Shown here: positions 1 through 6,176 of the stretch, in pieces
How positions within the stretch are numbered: the stretch's first letter is position 1
Layout: every line of letters starts with the position of its first letter
Made by a program: the position numbers and the translations under genes
Source of the DNA: Microbacteriaceae bacterium
GTDB taxonomy: Bacteria; Actinomycetota; Actinomycetes; Actinomycetales; Microbacteriaceae
Assembly: GCA_011620705.1 (NCBI GenBank)
Contig: WOYR01000278.1
Span: 2,145-10,016 of the forward strand
Direction of reading: 5' to 3'
Length of the DNA: 7,872 bases
The notes under the pieces: generated by a model
What the model was told of the DNA's origin: nothing
The model's database searches: none
What the model saw: only the letters and a program-made list of their open reading frames with translations

Positions 1-903
1 CTCGGCCGCATCGAACCAGCCTGCCGCGGCGTACTCGTTCAGCCTGAGCTGGGTCAGGCGCACCTCCCGCCGTCGCAGCAGCACGACTCCGACCACCGCG
101 GTGACGAACAACGGCATCTGCACGATGGCGTAATAGCCGAAGAAGTCGTAGACGATCTCGAGGGCGCCGTTCCACAGGGCGTGCAGCAGGATCGCGGGGA
201 CCAGCCCCACGAAGAACAATCCGACGCCCAACGCCCGGTTGCCCTGGCGCGCGGCGATGCCGATGAAAAGACCGATCATCGAGGTGAACATGACGTGCGC
301 GAAGGGCGAGAGCAGCCCGCGGATGAGGAGGATCTGCGCCACCGTGCTGTCGAAGCCGCCCTCCGTCGAGATCTGCAGCCCGAAGTACTGGACGTTCTCG
401 CTGAACGCGAAACCGCCCGCGATCGTCGCCGCGAAGACGATGCCGTCCACCGGGCCGTCGAAGTACTTGCGCGCCACCAGGAAGATCAGGAGCACCCCGA
501 GGCCCTTGGCCGACTCCTCCACGATGGGCGCCTGAACGACGGACTGCATCAGCTCGGTGGCGCTGGTCGTGCCGCCGGCTGCGTGGATCGTGACCTGCGC
601 CGCCGCATCCGCCGTGAGGGCGAGCACGATCGAGACGCCGGCGCCCCAGAAGAAGGCGAAGAGCAGCAGGCCGATCGGCTCCGGCTCCCAGCGGTCGATC
701 CAGCGGATGCCGAACAGCACGATGACCAGCGGGACGAGCGCGAGGAGGCCGCCCACGAAGGTGAGACCGGGGCCCAGGAATGACATGAAGTAGACCACGA
801 CGATCAGCACCGCGATGCCCACGATGATGAAGCCGATGATGCCGGCGATCAGCAGGCCCGCCCCGGACCGACCGGTCGATGGGCCGCGGGGCGTCGCCGT
901 CAT
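1..903 (-). CDS. PrsW family intramembrane metalloprotease (3' end outside window)
   Basis: This is a polytopic membrane protein of the PrsW family within the CPBP/type II CAAX-protease superfamily, whose members cut substrates inside the membrane; Bacillus PrsW cleaves the anti-sigma factor RsiW. The frame is open for 301 codons from ATG at 903 and continues past the left edge. The family signatures are visible: EExxK at residues 129-133 (VEESAK), FSEN at 167-170, a histidine at 203 (AHVMFTS) and HALWNG at 241-246, which together supply the expected glutamates and metal-binding histidines. About eight hydrophobic segments are seen, starting at residues 16-40 and 46-66. A basic stretch follows the last segment, so a cytoplasmic tail probably continues outside the window. 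The gene starts 27 bases after the upstream membrane-protein gene, with which it could be co-transcribed, but it also has its own TAGGGT box. The substrate is unknown; no sigma or anti-sigma gene lies in the window. Confidence 0.93.
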   Translation of the reverse strand, partial: MTATPRGPSTGRSGAGLLIAGIIGFIIVGIAVLIVVVYFMSFLGPGLTFVGGLLALVPLVIVLFGIRWIDRWEPEPIGLLLFAFFWGAGVSIVLALTADAAAQVTIHAAGGTTSATELMQSVVQAPIVEESAKGLGVLLIFLVARKYFDGPVDGIVFAATIAGGFAFSENVQYFGLQISTEGGFDSTVAQILLIRGLLSPFAHVMFTSMIGLFIGIAARQGNRALGVGLFFVGLVPAILLHALWNGALEIVYDFFGYYAIVQMPLFVTAVVGVVLLRRREVRLTQLRLNEYAAAGWFDAAE

Positions 904-910
904 GGCTGAC

Positions 911-916
911 ACCCTA
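911..916 (-). promoter_or_regulatory. Candidate -10 box for the PrsW gene
   Basis: TAGGGT on the minus strand matches the actinobacterial TAnnnT -10 pattern and ends 7 bases before the ATG at 903, so transcription could begin at the start codon itself. No good -35 match is visible. The AGGG inside it could instead act as a weak Shine-Dalgarno site with 8-base spacing, so both readings remain open. A short inverted repeat (GGCT at 904-907 with AGCC at 916-919) brackets the box. Confidence 0.4.
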
Positions 917-930
917 GCCGGAGCCCCCGA

Positions 931-1749
931 CTACTTCTGCTGCTCCCGAAGTATCGCGAGCGCACGGGCGACGCGGTTGCCGAGTCCTGGCACGCGGCGG
1001 CGGGCCGGGATGCGGGCGCGCTCGAGCAGGGCGACCACCTCGGCGCGCTGGGCGTCCAGCACCGCATCGAGTGCGGCATCCGCCAGCACACGCGCGCGGA
1101 ACGAGACCGCGAACGCCGCAGCGCCGAGCACCGTGCCTGCACCGAAACCGATGGCGATGGCGGGCGCGAACAGGAAGGATGCGAGCACCGTCAAGCCCGC
1201 CAGCACGAGCACTCCCACCGCGCGAAGCACGGTCGCGGCTTGCGAGCGGCGGGTGCGGCTGCGGTCCGCGCGGTCGAGGCGCTCCTCGAACTCGAGCAGT
1301 TCAGGGCGTTCGAGCGTGAAGGAGGAGCGGTCGCGCAGGTCCCGCCGGATCCTCGCATAGCTCGGGCGCTCCCGCCGCATCACCGCGACCACCGCTGTGA
1401 CGCCGATCCCGAAGGCCAGCAGGGTCAGTCCGAGCAGGATGGAGGCGCCGAGCACGGGACGGTTGTCGTTCCACACCTCCCGGACGGCCGAGTCCACCCC
1501 GAACACGACGATGACCGCGAGCGCCGCAGTGACCACCACCGTCCAGCCGAGTTCGCGCACCCGCGCCCGGGTCAGCGGGTCGGGCTCACCGTGCTCGCGA
1601 TGCTCATCGGCATCGGCATCGGCATCGGCGGCATCGGCGGCGCGGGCCCGGCGAGCGTCGATCACGGAGCCGATCGCATCCGCGATCAGGAGACCCAGCA
1701 CCACGCTCCCGATGAACAGCGCACTGGTCAGCAGCGCCGCGATGTTCAT
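931..1749 (-). CDS. Multi-pass membrane protein of unknown function
   Basis: A 272-residue protein with several hydrophobic segments: about residues 3-25, 68-88, 98-123 and a long stretch near 175-215 that could span twice. I do not recognise a named family. The first loop (about residues 31-60) is acidic and carries an alternating Asp-Ala run (near 37-48) encoded by a CATCGG hexamer repeat. The central loop (about 125-170) is rich in charged residues, with many Arg, Glu and Asp, and is likely cytoplasmic. After the last membrane segment an Ala/Arg-rich helix-prone tail ends in REQQK. No signal-peptide cleavage site, catalytic motif or lipobox is evident. The ATG at 1749 is preceded by a TAAAGT box 6 bases upstream and lacks a Shine-Dalgarno site. 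The stop lies 27 bases before the PrsW start, so the two may be expressed together. Whether it is a partner or substrate of the protease cannot be told from sequence. Confidence 0.85.
   Translation of the reverse strand: MNIAALLTSALFIGSVVLGLLIADAIGSVIDARRARAADAADADADADEHREHGEPDPLTRARVRELGWTVVVTAALAVIVVFGVDSAVREVWNDNRPVLGASILLGLTLLAFGIGVTAVVAVMRRERPSYARIRRDLRDRSSFTLERPELLEFEERLDRADRSRTRRSQAATVLRAVGVLVLAGLTVLASFLFAPAIAIGFGAGTVLGAAAFAVSFRARVLADAALDAVLDAQRAEVVALLERARIPARRRVPGLGNRVARALAILREQQK
1605..1628. repeat. Tandem CATCGG hexamer repeat
   Basis: Four exact CATCGG units stand in tandem, followed by a fifth and related copy after a CGG interruption (through about 1640). Read on the minus strand inside the membrane-protein gene they encode alternating Asp-Ala. 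Because the unit is six bases, gain or loss of copies keeps the reading frame and only changes the length of the acidic first loop. Confidence 0.9.
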
Positions 1750-1755
1750 GCTTCG

Positions 1756-1761
1756 ACTTTA
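1756..1761 (-). promoter_or_regulatory. Candidate leaderless -10 box for the membrane-protein gene
   Basis: TAAAGT on the minus strand ends exactly 6 bases before the ATG at 1749. It matches TAnnnT, and there is no Shine-Dalgarno-like purine stretch at usable spacing, which favours a leaderless transcript. No clear -35 hexamer is seen; the expected -35 area falls in a GC-rich inverted repeat. Confidence 0.5.
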
Positions 1762-1767
1762 CGGGGT

Positions 1768-1824
1768 GGGCGAGCGGCCTCGCGGCCGGGTCTCAGCGGT
1801 CCCCCGATCGTGCCGTGCTCGCCC
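1768..1824 (-). terminator. Nested inverted repeats filling a 77-base intergenic gap
   Basis: GGGCGAGC at 1768-1775 is perfectly complementary in reverse to GCTCGCCC at 1817-1824, 41 bases apart. Inside lies a tighter hairpin, CGGCC at 1775-1779 with GGCCG at 1784-1788 and a 4-base loop; the two share base 1775. The outer arm begins just after the stop codon (1827-1829) of the upstream leftward gene and the structure ends just before the -10 box of the next gene. It could end transcription or separate the two units. There is no T-run, so termination is only a possibility. Confidence 0.35.
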
Positions 1825-1826
1825 CG

Positions 1827-2330
1827 TCAGTCCTCGCCGGGCACCCCGCCCGCGACGGTGACGACGCACACCGCAACCATCAGACCGGCGAAGGCCGTCA
1901 GCAGCAGGCGCAGCTTCGGCTGGAAACTCTGCGCGAGACGGTCGGCCAGTCCGGCGGGAATGGATGCCGCACCCGCCCCGAGCGCGCGGCCCCAGTCGAT
2001 CAGCAGCCGCTCGGCTTCTGTGACCTGCGGATCCAGCGGCTCATCGCCGCTCAGTTCGAGTTCGCGCCGGAAGAAGGCCGTCGGATAGGGAGCGGGGTAC
2101 CCGTCGCTGATCGCGAAGCAGAACAGATTCACGGCCCGCTCGCCGAGGAACGGGACCAACTCCTCCCGGAGGTCGAACCATGCGAGGTAGGAGTCGAAGA
2201 CGGTGGCGGATCCGAGCAGGGTGCGGTCGAGGTTGGAGAGCGGTCCGGGATGCGCGGCGAGGAATTGCTTCGCGGCTGCCGCCGCATCCGGCGTCAGTTC
2301 CTCGTCACCGGGCAGCTCCAGGAAGGCCAT
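1827..2330 (-). CDS. Putative AhpD/carboxymuconolactone decarboxylase-like protein
   Basis: A 167-residue protein, probably cytoplasmic. Its middle section (about residues 45-117) has the layout of the carboxymuconolactone decarboxylase/AhpD family: an aromatic helix FDSYLAWFDLREEL, then residues 65-92 where family members carry the catalytic CxxC and histidine helix, then an acidic linker and a helix ending DWGRAL. The usual CxxCxxxH is absent here. That stretch reads AISDGYPAPYPTAFF, with only one nearby cysteine (residue 71), so AhpD-type thiol peroxidase chemistry is unlikely. The hydrophobic C-terminal segment (about 140-160) corresponds to the last helix of such proteins and should not be taken with confidence as a membrane anchor. 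The ATG at 2330 has a TAGTCT box 6 bases upstream. The family link comes from my recognition of the pattern and is tentative; the coding call itself is strong from frame and third-position GC. Confidence 0.72.
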   Translation of the reverse strand: MAFLELPGDEELTPDAAAAAKQFLAAHPGPLSNLDRTLLGSATVFDSYLAWFDLREELVPFLGERAVNLFCFAISDGYPAPYPTAFFRRELELSGDEPLDPQVTEAERLLIDWGRALGAGAASIPAGLADRLAQSFQPKLRLLLTAFAGLMVAVCVVTVAGGVPGED

Positions 2331-2336
2331 GCGCCC

Positions 2337-2342
2337 AGACTA
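2337..2342 (-). promoter_or_regulatory. Candidate leaderless -10 box for the AhpD-like gene
   Basis: TAGTCT on the minus strand ends exactly 6 bases before the ATG at 2330, matching TAnnnT. The bases between it and the start (GGGCGC) do not make a useful ribosome-binding site. It sits in the 49-base gap after the quinone-oxidoreductase-like gene, so this gene can probably be transcribed on its own. Confidence 0.5.
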
Positions 2343-2379
2343 TCGACAGCGCCGAGACGGACGACAGCACCGCCGCAGG

Positions 2380-3072
2380 CTACGCCGCGAGGCCCGACTG
2401 GGCGCGCCCCACGAGCTGTCCGCTGATCGTCGGCACCGAGTCGAACACGCCGGCGCGGATCGCCTGGAAGACCTCGACGGCGGACTGTGCGAGCTTGCCG
2501 TGCGTGCCGAGCACCGTGCGGCGGATGCGCGGCTCGTCGTGGATCGAAACGCGGGCGGTCGGCCGCCCGATGGACACCGTGTCGGACTCAGCGGCCGGCT
2601 CGACGATCCGCGCCCCCAACGAGCGAGCCCATGCCGCGGTCAACTCGGCCACGACCGGGTCGGTGGACACCACCCGCACCTGGTCGCCGCGCGCGAAGGG
2701 GCGGGTGCGCACGAGGGCTCGAGCGATCAGTCCCGGCCCGAGGTAGCTCACGACCTGCTCATCGCTGATCCAGGACGGGACGCCGAGGACGTCGTCCTGG
2801 TCGAGCAGCAGCAGGCCGCCGAATTCGTCGGCCAGATCCTCGCCGGAGTCGCGCCATGCGACGCGGTCGCGCGGCGCGAAGCCGTTGGTGTCCGGACCCG
2901 CCGCGTCGACGACGCCCACGATGAAGCCACGGCCGCGACGGGCCGGGCGCAGGCGGAGCCGCCCGATGGTGGGGCGAGGCACGGGCGCACGGGTGAACTC
3001 CGGGACCCGCGTCAGCGGGGCCCCGGCCACATGGGCTGCGGAGTTCGACCGGGTTGCGTTGGAAGTAGTCAT
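2380..3072 (-). CDS. Shortened, divergent quinone oxidoreductase-like (MDR superfamily) protein
   Basis: A 230-residue protein that seems derived from the zeta-crystallin/NADPH:quinone reductase branch of medium-chain dehydrogenases, which normally have about 320-330 residues. Three landmarks can be placed in order. Residues 51-73 (GVVDAAGP then GFAPRDRVAW) match the family's GxVxxxG and GDRVA region. Residues 98-130 (GVPSWISDEQ to FARGD) match the helix before the nucleotide fold. Residues 146-156 (AAWARSLGARI) match the QWAKALGA helix. The C-terminal part, with KLAQSAVEVFQAIRAG, matches the last family helix. Missing are the usual N-terminal catalytic start and the AAGGVG dinucleotide loop, replaced by STDPVVAE at 136-143, so NADPH binding and reductase activity are doubtful. 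ATG 3072 was chosen because AAGGTGA lies about 8 bases upstream; an in-frame GTG at 3108 would add 12 residues and has an AATAGT box 6 bases before it. It may be a degenerate or repurposed paralogue, and its function is unknown. Confidence 0.68.
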   Translation of the reverse strand: MTTSNATRSNSAAHVAGAPLTRVPEFTRAPVPRPTIGRLRLRPARRGRGFIVGVVDAAGPDTNGFAPRDRVAWRDSGEDLADEFGGLLLLDQDDVLGVPSWISDEQVVSYLGPGLIARALVRTRPFARGDQVRVVSTDPVVAELTAAWARSLGARIVEPAAESDTVSIGRPTARVSIHDEPRIRRTVLGTHGKLAQSAVEVFQAIRAGVFDSVPTISGQLVGRAQSGLAA

Positions 3073-3083
3073 CTCAGTAGTCA
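3064..3083. repeat. 8-base direct repeat across a start codon
   Basis: AGTAGTCA occurs at 3064-3071 and 3076-3083, 12 bases apart. On the minus strand the two copies (TGACTACT) flank and overlap the ATG at 3072, and one overlaps the presumed ribosome-binding site. In the extended reading frame they encode a repeated Thr-Thr pair. Confidence 0.8.
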
Positions 3084-3131
3084 CCTTGCCCCGTACAACC
3101 GACGCCACGGCATGACTATTCCGAAGGAAGG

Positions 3132-3152
3132 CTGAGGGGAGGACCGCCTCAG
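3132..3152 (-). terminator. Weak hairpin at the end of the FAD oxidoreductase gene
   Basis: CTGAGG at 3132-3137 pairs with CCTCAG at 3147-3152, a 6-base-pair stem with a 9-base loop that includes the TGA stop (3149-3151). No T-run follows on the minus strand. A second small hairpin, TTCC at 3119-3122 with GGAA at 3126-3129, follows. Together they could weaken read-through into the next gene, but the signal is modest. Confidence 0.3.
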
Positions 3153-4564
3153 AACACCTTGCCGGGATTCAGGATGCCGAGCGGGTCGAAGAGCTGCTTG
3201 AGCTGCTTCTGGAGGGCGAAACCGTCGTCGCCGAGCTCGTCGCGCAGCCAGCGCTTCTTCAGGATCCCCACACCGTGCTCGCCGCTCAGCGTGCCGCCGA
3301 GGCGCAGGCACTCGAGGAAGAGCTCGTCGGCCGCCGCCCAGACGTTCTCGGGCACCTCGACATGGCCGTCGAGCTCCTCGGCACCGCCGCCCTCTCCGAA
3401 GACGAAGTTGGGGTGAAGATTGCCGTCGCCCGCGTGCGCGACGGTCGGGATCGCGATGCCGTACTTCGCCTCGATCCTCCCGATCGCGGCGAACATCGCC
3501 GGAAGCGCGCTGCGGGGCACCGCGACATCCTCGATGAGCACGGTGCCGCGGGCCTCCATCGCCGGATGGAAGGAGCGGCGGATGTCGAACAGCTTCTCGC
3601 CCTCATCAGGGTCGGTCGTGGACTCGGCCTCGCCGCCGAGCGAAAGGATCACGGCCATGGCCTCGTCCGCCTCGGAGGCGCCGCCCATGCCATCCGTCCG
3701 GATCAGCAGCTGCGCGCCGCGACCGCCGAGATCCATGCCCAGGTAGTCGCCGATCCCCTCCAGCGCGCTCGCGTCCAGCAGCTCCATGATCGCCGGTTCG
3801 AGGCCGCTCGCCATGACCATCGAGGCCGCGCGGGCGGCCAGGTCCACGCTCGGGAACGCCGCGCTGATCGTCGCGACCCCGCCGCGCGGCAGCGGCCGCA
3901 GCTTGAGCGTCGCCTCCACGACGATGCCGAGCGTGCCCTCCGACCCGATCATGAGCGCGGTGAGGTCGTAGCCGGTCACGCCCTTCACGGTGCGATGACC
4001 CATGCTGATCAGCCGGCCGTCGGAGAGCACCACCTGGAGGCCGAGCACCGCCTCGCGGGTCACGCCGTACTTCACGCAGAGCAGGCCTCCCGCGTTCGTG
4101 GCGATGTTGCCGCCGATCGTCGAGATCGCCTTGCTCGCCGGATCGGGTGCCCACCACAGCCCACGCTCGGCCAGCTGCGCATTGAGGTCGCCGTTCAGCA
4201 CACCGGGCTGGACCACCGCGAGCTGGTCGTCGACGGACACCTCGAGGATGCGGTCCATCGCGCGCGTCGAGAGCACGATCTCGCCTTCGCCGCCGATCGC
4301 GCCGCCCGCGAGGCCGGTGCCCGCCCCGCGCGGGACCACGCCGATCCGGTGCGCCGTCGCGAAGCGCAGCGCGGTCTGCACCTGCTCGATCGTCGTCGCC
4401 TCGATCACCGCGAGCGGCCGGGTCGATGAGACATGACCCGACTTGTCCGCGCGTGCCGCTTCCAGGGCATCCTCGTCGACACGCACGATGTCGCCGAGTT
4501 CCGTCCGGAGTCGGCTCACCCGTTCATCGTGCTGCTGCGAGCCGCCGGGGGCTTCCCTGGTCAT
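3149..4564 (-). CDS. FAD-binding oxidoreductase, GlcD / D-lactate dehydrogenase type
   Basis: A 471-residue flavoprotein of the PCMH/vanillyl-alcohol-oxidase superfamily that oxidises a D-2-hydroxy acid (glycolate, D-lactate or D-2-hydroxyglutarate are the usual substrates) to the 2-oxo acid. The N-terminal FAD-binding domain shows PRGAGTGLAGGA (78-89) for the pyrophosphate loop, then TIGGNIATNAGG and GSEGTLGIV, all typical. The C-terminal domain has HAGDGNLHPN (377-386), whose histidines bind metal or substrate in relatives, and SGEHGVG (427-433), and ends in the standard DPLGILNPGKVF. Length and motifs are complete, so it should be active. No signal peptide or membrane segment is seen, so it is likely cytoplasmic or membrane-associated through a partner. 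No GlcE or iron-sulphur GlcF gene adjoins, which suggests a single-subunit enzyme. ATG 4564 has a TAGCGT box 6 bases upstream and no Shine-Dalgarno site; it faces the repair gene across 91 bases. The substrate cannot be fixed from sequence alone. Confidence 0.95.
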   Translation of the reverse strand: MTREAPGGSQQHDERVSRLRTELGDIVRVDEDALEAARADKSGHVSSTRPLAVIEATTIEQVQTALRFATAHRIGVVPRGAGTGLAGGAIGGEGEIVLSTRAMDRILEVSVDDQLAVVQPGVLNGDLNAQLAERGLWWAPDPASKAISTIGGNIATNAGGLLCVKYGVTREAVLGLQVVLSDGRLISMGHRTVKGVTGYDLTALMIGSEGTLGIVVEATLKLRPLPRGGVATISAAFPSVDLAARAASMVMASGLEPAIMELLDASALEGIGDYLGMDLGGRGAQLLIRTDGMGGASEADEAMAVILSLGGEAESTTDPDEGEKLFDIRRSFHPAMEARGTVLIEDVAVPRSALPAMFAAIGRIEAKYGIAIPTVAHAGDGNLHPNFVFGEGGGAEELDGHVEVPENVWAAADELFLECLRLGGTLSGEHGVGILKKRWLRDELGDDGFALQKQLKQLFDPLGILNPGKVF

Positions 4565-4570
4565 GCGGCG

Positions 4571-4576
4571 ACGCTA
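4571..4576 (-). promoter_or_regulatory. Candidate leaderless -10 box for the FAD oxidoreductase
   Basis: TAGCGT on the minus strand ends exactly 6 bases before the ATG at 4564 and fits TAnnnT. The intervening CGCCGC cannot serve as a ribosome-binding site, which supports leaderless initiation. Its first base is also the edge of a 12-base perfect palindrome. Confidence 0.5.
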
Positions 4577-4587
4577 CCGGATCCGGT
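4576..4587. promoter_or_regulatory. Perfect 12-base palindrome, candidate operator
   Basis: ACCGGATCCGGT is its own reverse complement over all 12 bases. It lies immediately upstream of, and overlaps by one base, the candidate -10 box of the FAD oxidoreductase gene, in the -35/-10 spacer where a bound dimeric repressor would block RNA polymerase. No regulator gene adjoins to suggest which family would bind. Confidence 0.4.
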
Positions 4588-4643
4588 GCCCCGAGCCCGG
4601 CGGCGATGTCCGATTTCCGCTGATCGTTGCCGGTCGCCCATGC

Positions 4644-4649
4644 GAGGGT
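4644..4649 (+). promoter_or_regulatory. Ribosome-binding site or -10 box of the Ada-AlkA gene
   Basis: GAGGGT sits 6 bases before the ATG at 4656. Its GAGGG part at 7-base spacing is an acceptable Shine-Dalgarno site. Its position and its A and T bases also match the -10 boxes seen before the leftward genes, although the leading T is missing. The sequence cannot decide between these. No clear Ada-box-like operator was recognised in the 91-base divergent region. Confidence 0.4.
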
Positions 4650-4655
4650 AGAGCC

Positions 4656-6176
4656 ATGGACGATCGCGGCCGCGACCCGGACTTCGAACGCCGCGCTGAG
4701 TTCGATCGCCGTTATGGCGCCCTCGCGTCGCGCGACGCCCGCTTCGACGGCCAGTTCATCGCCGGCGTGCACACCACCGGCATCTACTGCCGGCCCAGCT
4801 GCCCTGCCATGACGCCCAAGCCCGGCAATGTCAGCTTCTACCGCACAGCCGCCGCCGCGCAGGAGGCGGGCCTGCGCGCCTGCAGGCGCTGCCAGCCCGA
4901 TGCCGTCCCCGGCTCCCCGGATTGGAACCTCCACGACGACCTCGCCTCCCGCGCGATGCGCCTGGTCAACGACGGGGTCGTGGAGCGCGAAGGCGTCGAC
5001 GGCCTGTCGCGCCGCCTCGGCTACAGTTCGAGGCACGTCGCGCGGGTGCTGCGAGCGGAACTCGGAGCCGGCCCGCTGGCTCTCGCCCGCGCGAACCGCG
5101 CCCAGACGGCGCGCTCGTTGCTGGCCGCGACCGAGTTGCCCGTCAGCGACATCGCCTTCGCGGCCGGATTCGGCAGCCTGCGGCAGTTCAACCAGACGAT
5201 CGCGGAGGTGTACCGGGCGACGCCGACCGAGCTCCGCCGGATCGCCCGAAGCGGATCGCGGTCCGGTGCCATCCCCCCGGAAGCAGTCGCTCACGATTCG
5301 GCGACGCCGTTGACTCTTCGGCTCCCGGCGCGGCCGCCCTTCGACGGCCGCGGGCTCATGCGCTTCTTCGCCGATCACGCGGTCCCCGGTCTCGAGACCG
5401 GCGATGACACCTTTTTCTCGCGGGCGCTGCTGCTGCCTCACGGTCGCGCCGAGGTGACGGTGCGACTCGATCCGGAGCGCTCGGGCATCATCGTCACCGC
5501 GCAACTGGCGAGCCTTGCCGACGTGCCGGCACTGTCATCCCGCGTGCGGCGGATGTTCGATCTCGACGCCGACTCGGTGGCGATCGACGAGGCGCTGGCC
5601 TCCGACCCGGTGCTCGCGCCGCTCGTCGCCCACGTGCCGGGCATCCGGATCCCTGGCAGCGCGGACGGCGCCGAGACGCTGTTCCGCACGCTGATCGGGC
5701 AGCAGATCTCGGTGGCCGCGGCCCGCACGGTCGTGGGCAGGCTCGTGGCCGAGCTGGGGGAAGCGGGCATGTTCCCCTCGGCGGCCACCATCGCCGAACG
5801 CGGCGCGGAGGTGCTGCGCGGGCCGGCGAACCGGGTGGCCGCCATCCTCCTGATCGCGGATGCGGTGGCGAGCGGCGATCTGCGGCTCGAGCTGGAGACC
5901 CCGGCGTCGGAGCTGCGCGCCCGGCTGCTCGCGCTGCCGGGCGTCGGACCGTGGACCGCCGACTACCTCGCCCTCCGCGTCCTGGGCGGCCCCGACATCC
6001 TCCTCGAGAGCGATCTGGTCATCCGGCGCAGCGCCGAGGCGCTCGGGCTGCCAGGGGCGCCGAAGGCCCTCGCCGCACGCGCGGCGGCGTGGGCGCCCTG
6101 GCGCAGTTATGCGGGATTGCAGCTGTGGCGGCACCGTCCGGCTCCTCCCGCGAAGCAGACGCTCCGCCGAGAGTAG
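4656..6176 (+). CDS. alkA: Ada-AlkA fusion: alkylation-response regulator and 3-methyladenine DNA glycosylase
   Basis: A 506-residue fusion for the adaptive response to DNA methylation. Residues 17-82 form the Ada zinc domain, with all four ligands in the pattern GIYCRPSC (C45, C49) and CRRCQPD (C76, C79); C45 aligns with E. coli Ada Cys38, which accepts methyl groups from DNA phosphotriesters. Residues about 92-195 form an AraC-type DNA-binding domain with two helix-turn-helix units, the second containing VSDIAFAAGFGS and ending TPTELRR. Residues about 217-492 are an AlkA glycosylase with the helix-hairpin-helix LPGVGPWTADYLALR (427-441) and the catalytic aspartate in ESDLVI (D453), followed by APWRSYAGLQLWRH, close to the E. 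coli sequence. It should both sense damage and excise alkylated bases. Such AdaA-AlkA fusions are known in actinobacteria. ATG 4656 was chosen over an in-frame upstream start at 4443, which would run antisense through the FAD gene. No O6-methylguanine methyltransferase gene (ogt/adaB) follows. Confidence 0.95.
   Translation: MDDRGRDPDFERRAEFDRRYGALASRDARFDGQFIAGVHTTGIYCRPSCPAMTPKPGNVSFYRTAAAAQEAGLRACRRCQPDAVPGSPDWNLHDDLASRAMRLVNDGVVEREGVDGLSRRLGYSSRHVARVLRAELGAGPLALARANRAQTARSLLAATELPVSDIAFAAGFGSLRQFNQTIAEVYRATPTELRRIARSGSRSGAIPPEAVAHDSATPLTLRLPARPPFDGRGLMRFFADHAVPGLETGDDTFFSRALLLPHGRAEVTVRLDPERSGIIVTAQLASLADVPALSSRVRRMFDLDADSVAIDEALASDPVLAPLVAHVPGIRIPGSADGAETLFRTLIGQQISVAAARTVVGRLVAELGEAGMFPSAATIAERGAEVLRGPANRVAAILLIADAVASGDLRLELETPASELRARLLALPGVGPWTADYLALRVLGGPDILLESDLVIRRSAEALGLPGAPKALAARAAAWAPWRSYAGLQLWRHRPAPPAKQTLRRE

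Noticed and set aside
181..1360. Plus-strand open frames over the PrsW and membrane-protein genes
   Set aside because: They are low-complexity shadows of the minus-strand genes, whose translations have clear membrane segments and PrsW motifs.
1240..2088. A 282-codon plus-strand frame spanning two leftward genes and their gap
   Set aside because: It runs across both minus-strand genes and the structured spacer, with composition typical of antisense frames and no family features.
3275..4429. A 384-codon open frame on the plus strand opposite the FAD oxidoreductase
   Set aside because: Its translation is rich in Arg, His and Asp with no recognisable domain, while the minus strand carries every motif of a known enzyme. 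Long antisense frames are common in GC-rich genes.
4443..4655. An N-terminal extension of the Ada-AlkA protein by 71 codons
   Set aside because: It would overlap the 5' end of the FAD gene in antisense and cover the divergent promoter region. The Ada domain begins shortly after ATG 4656, as expected for the family.
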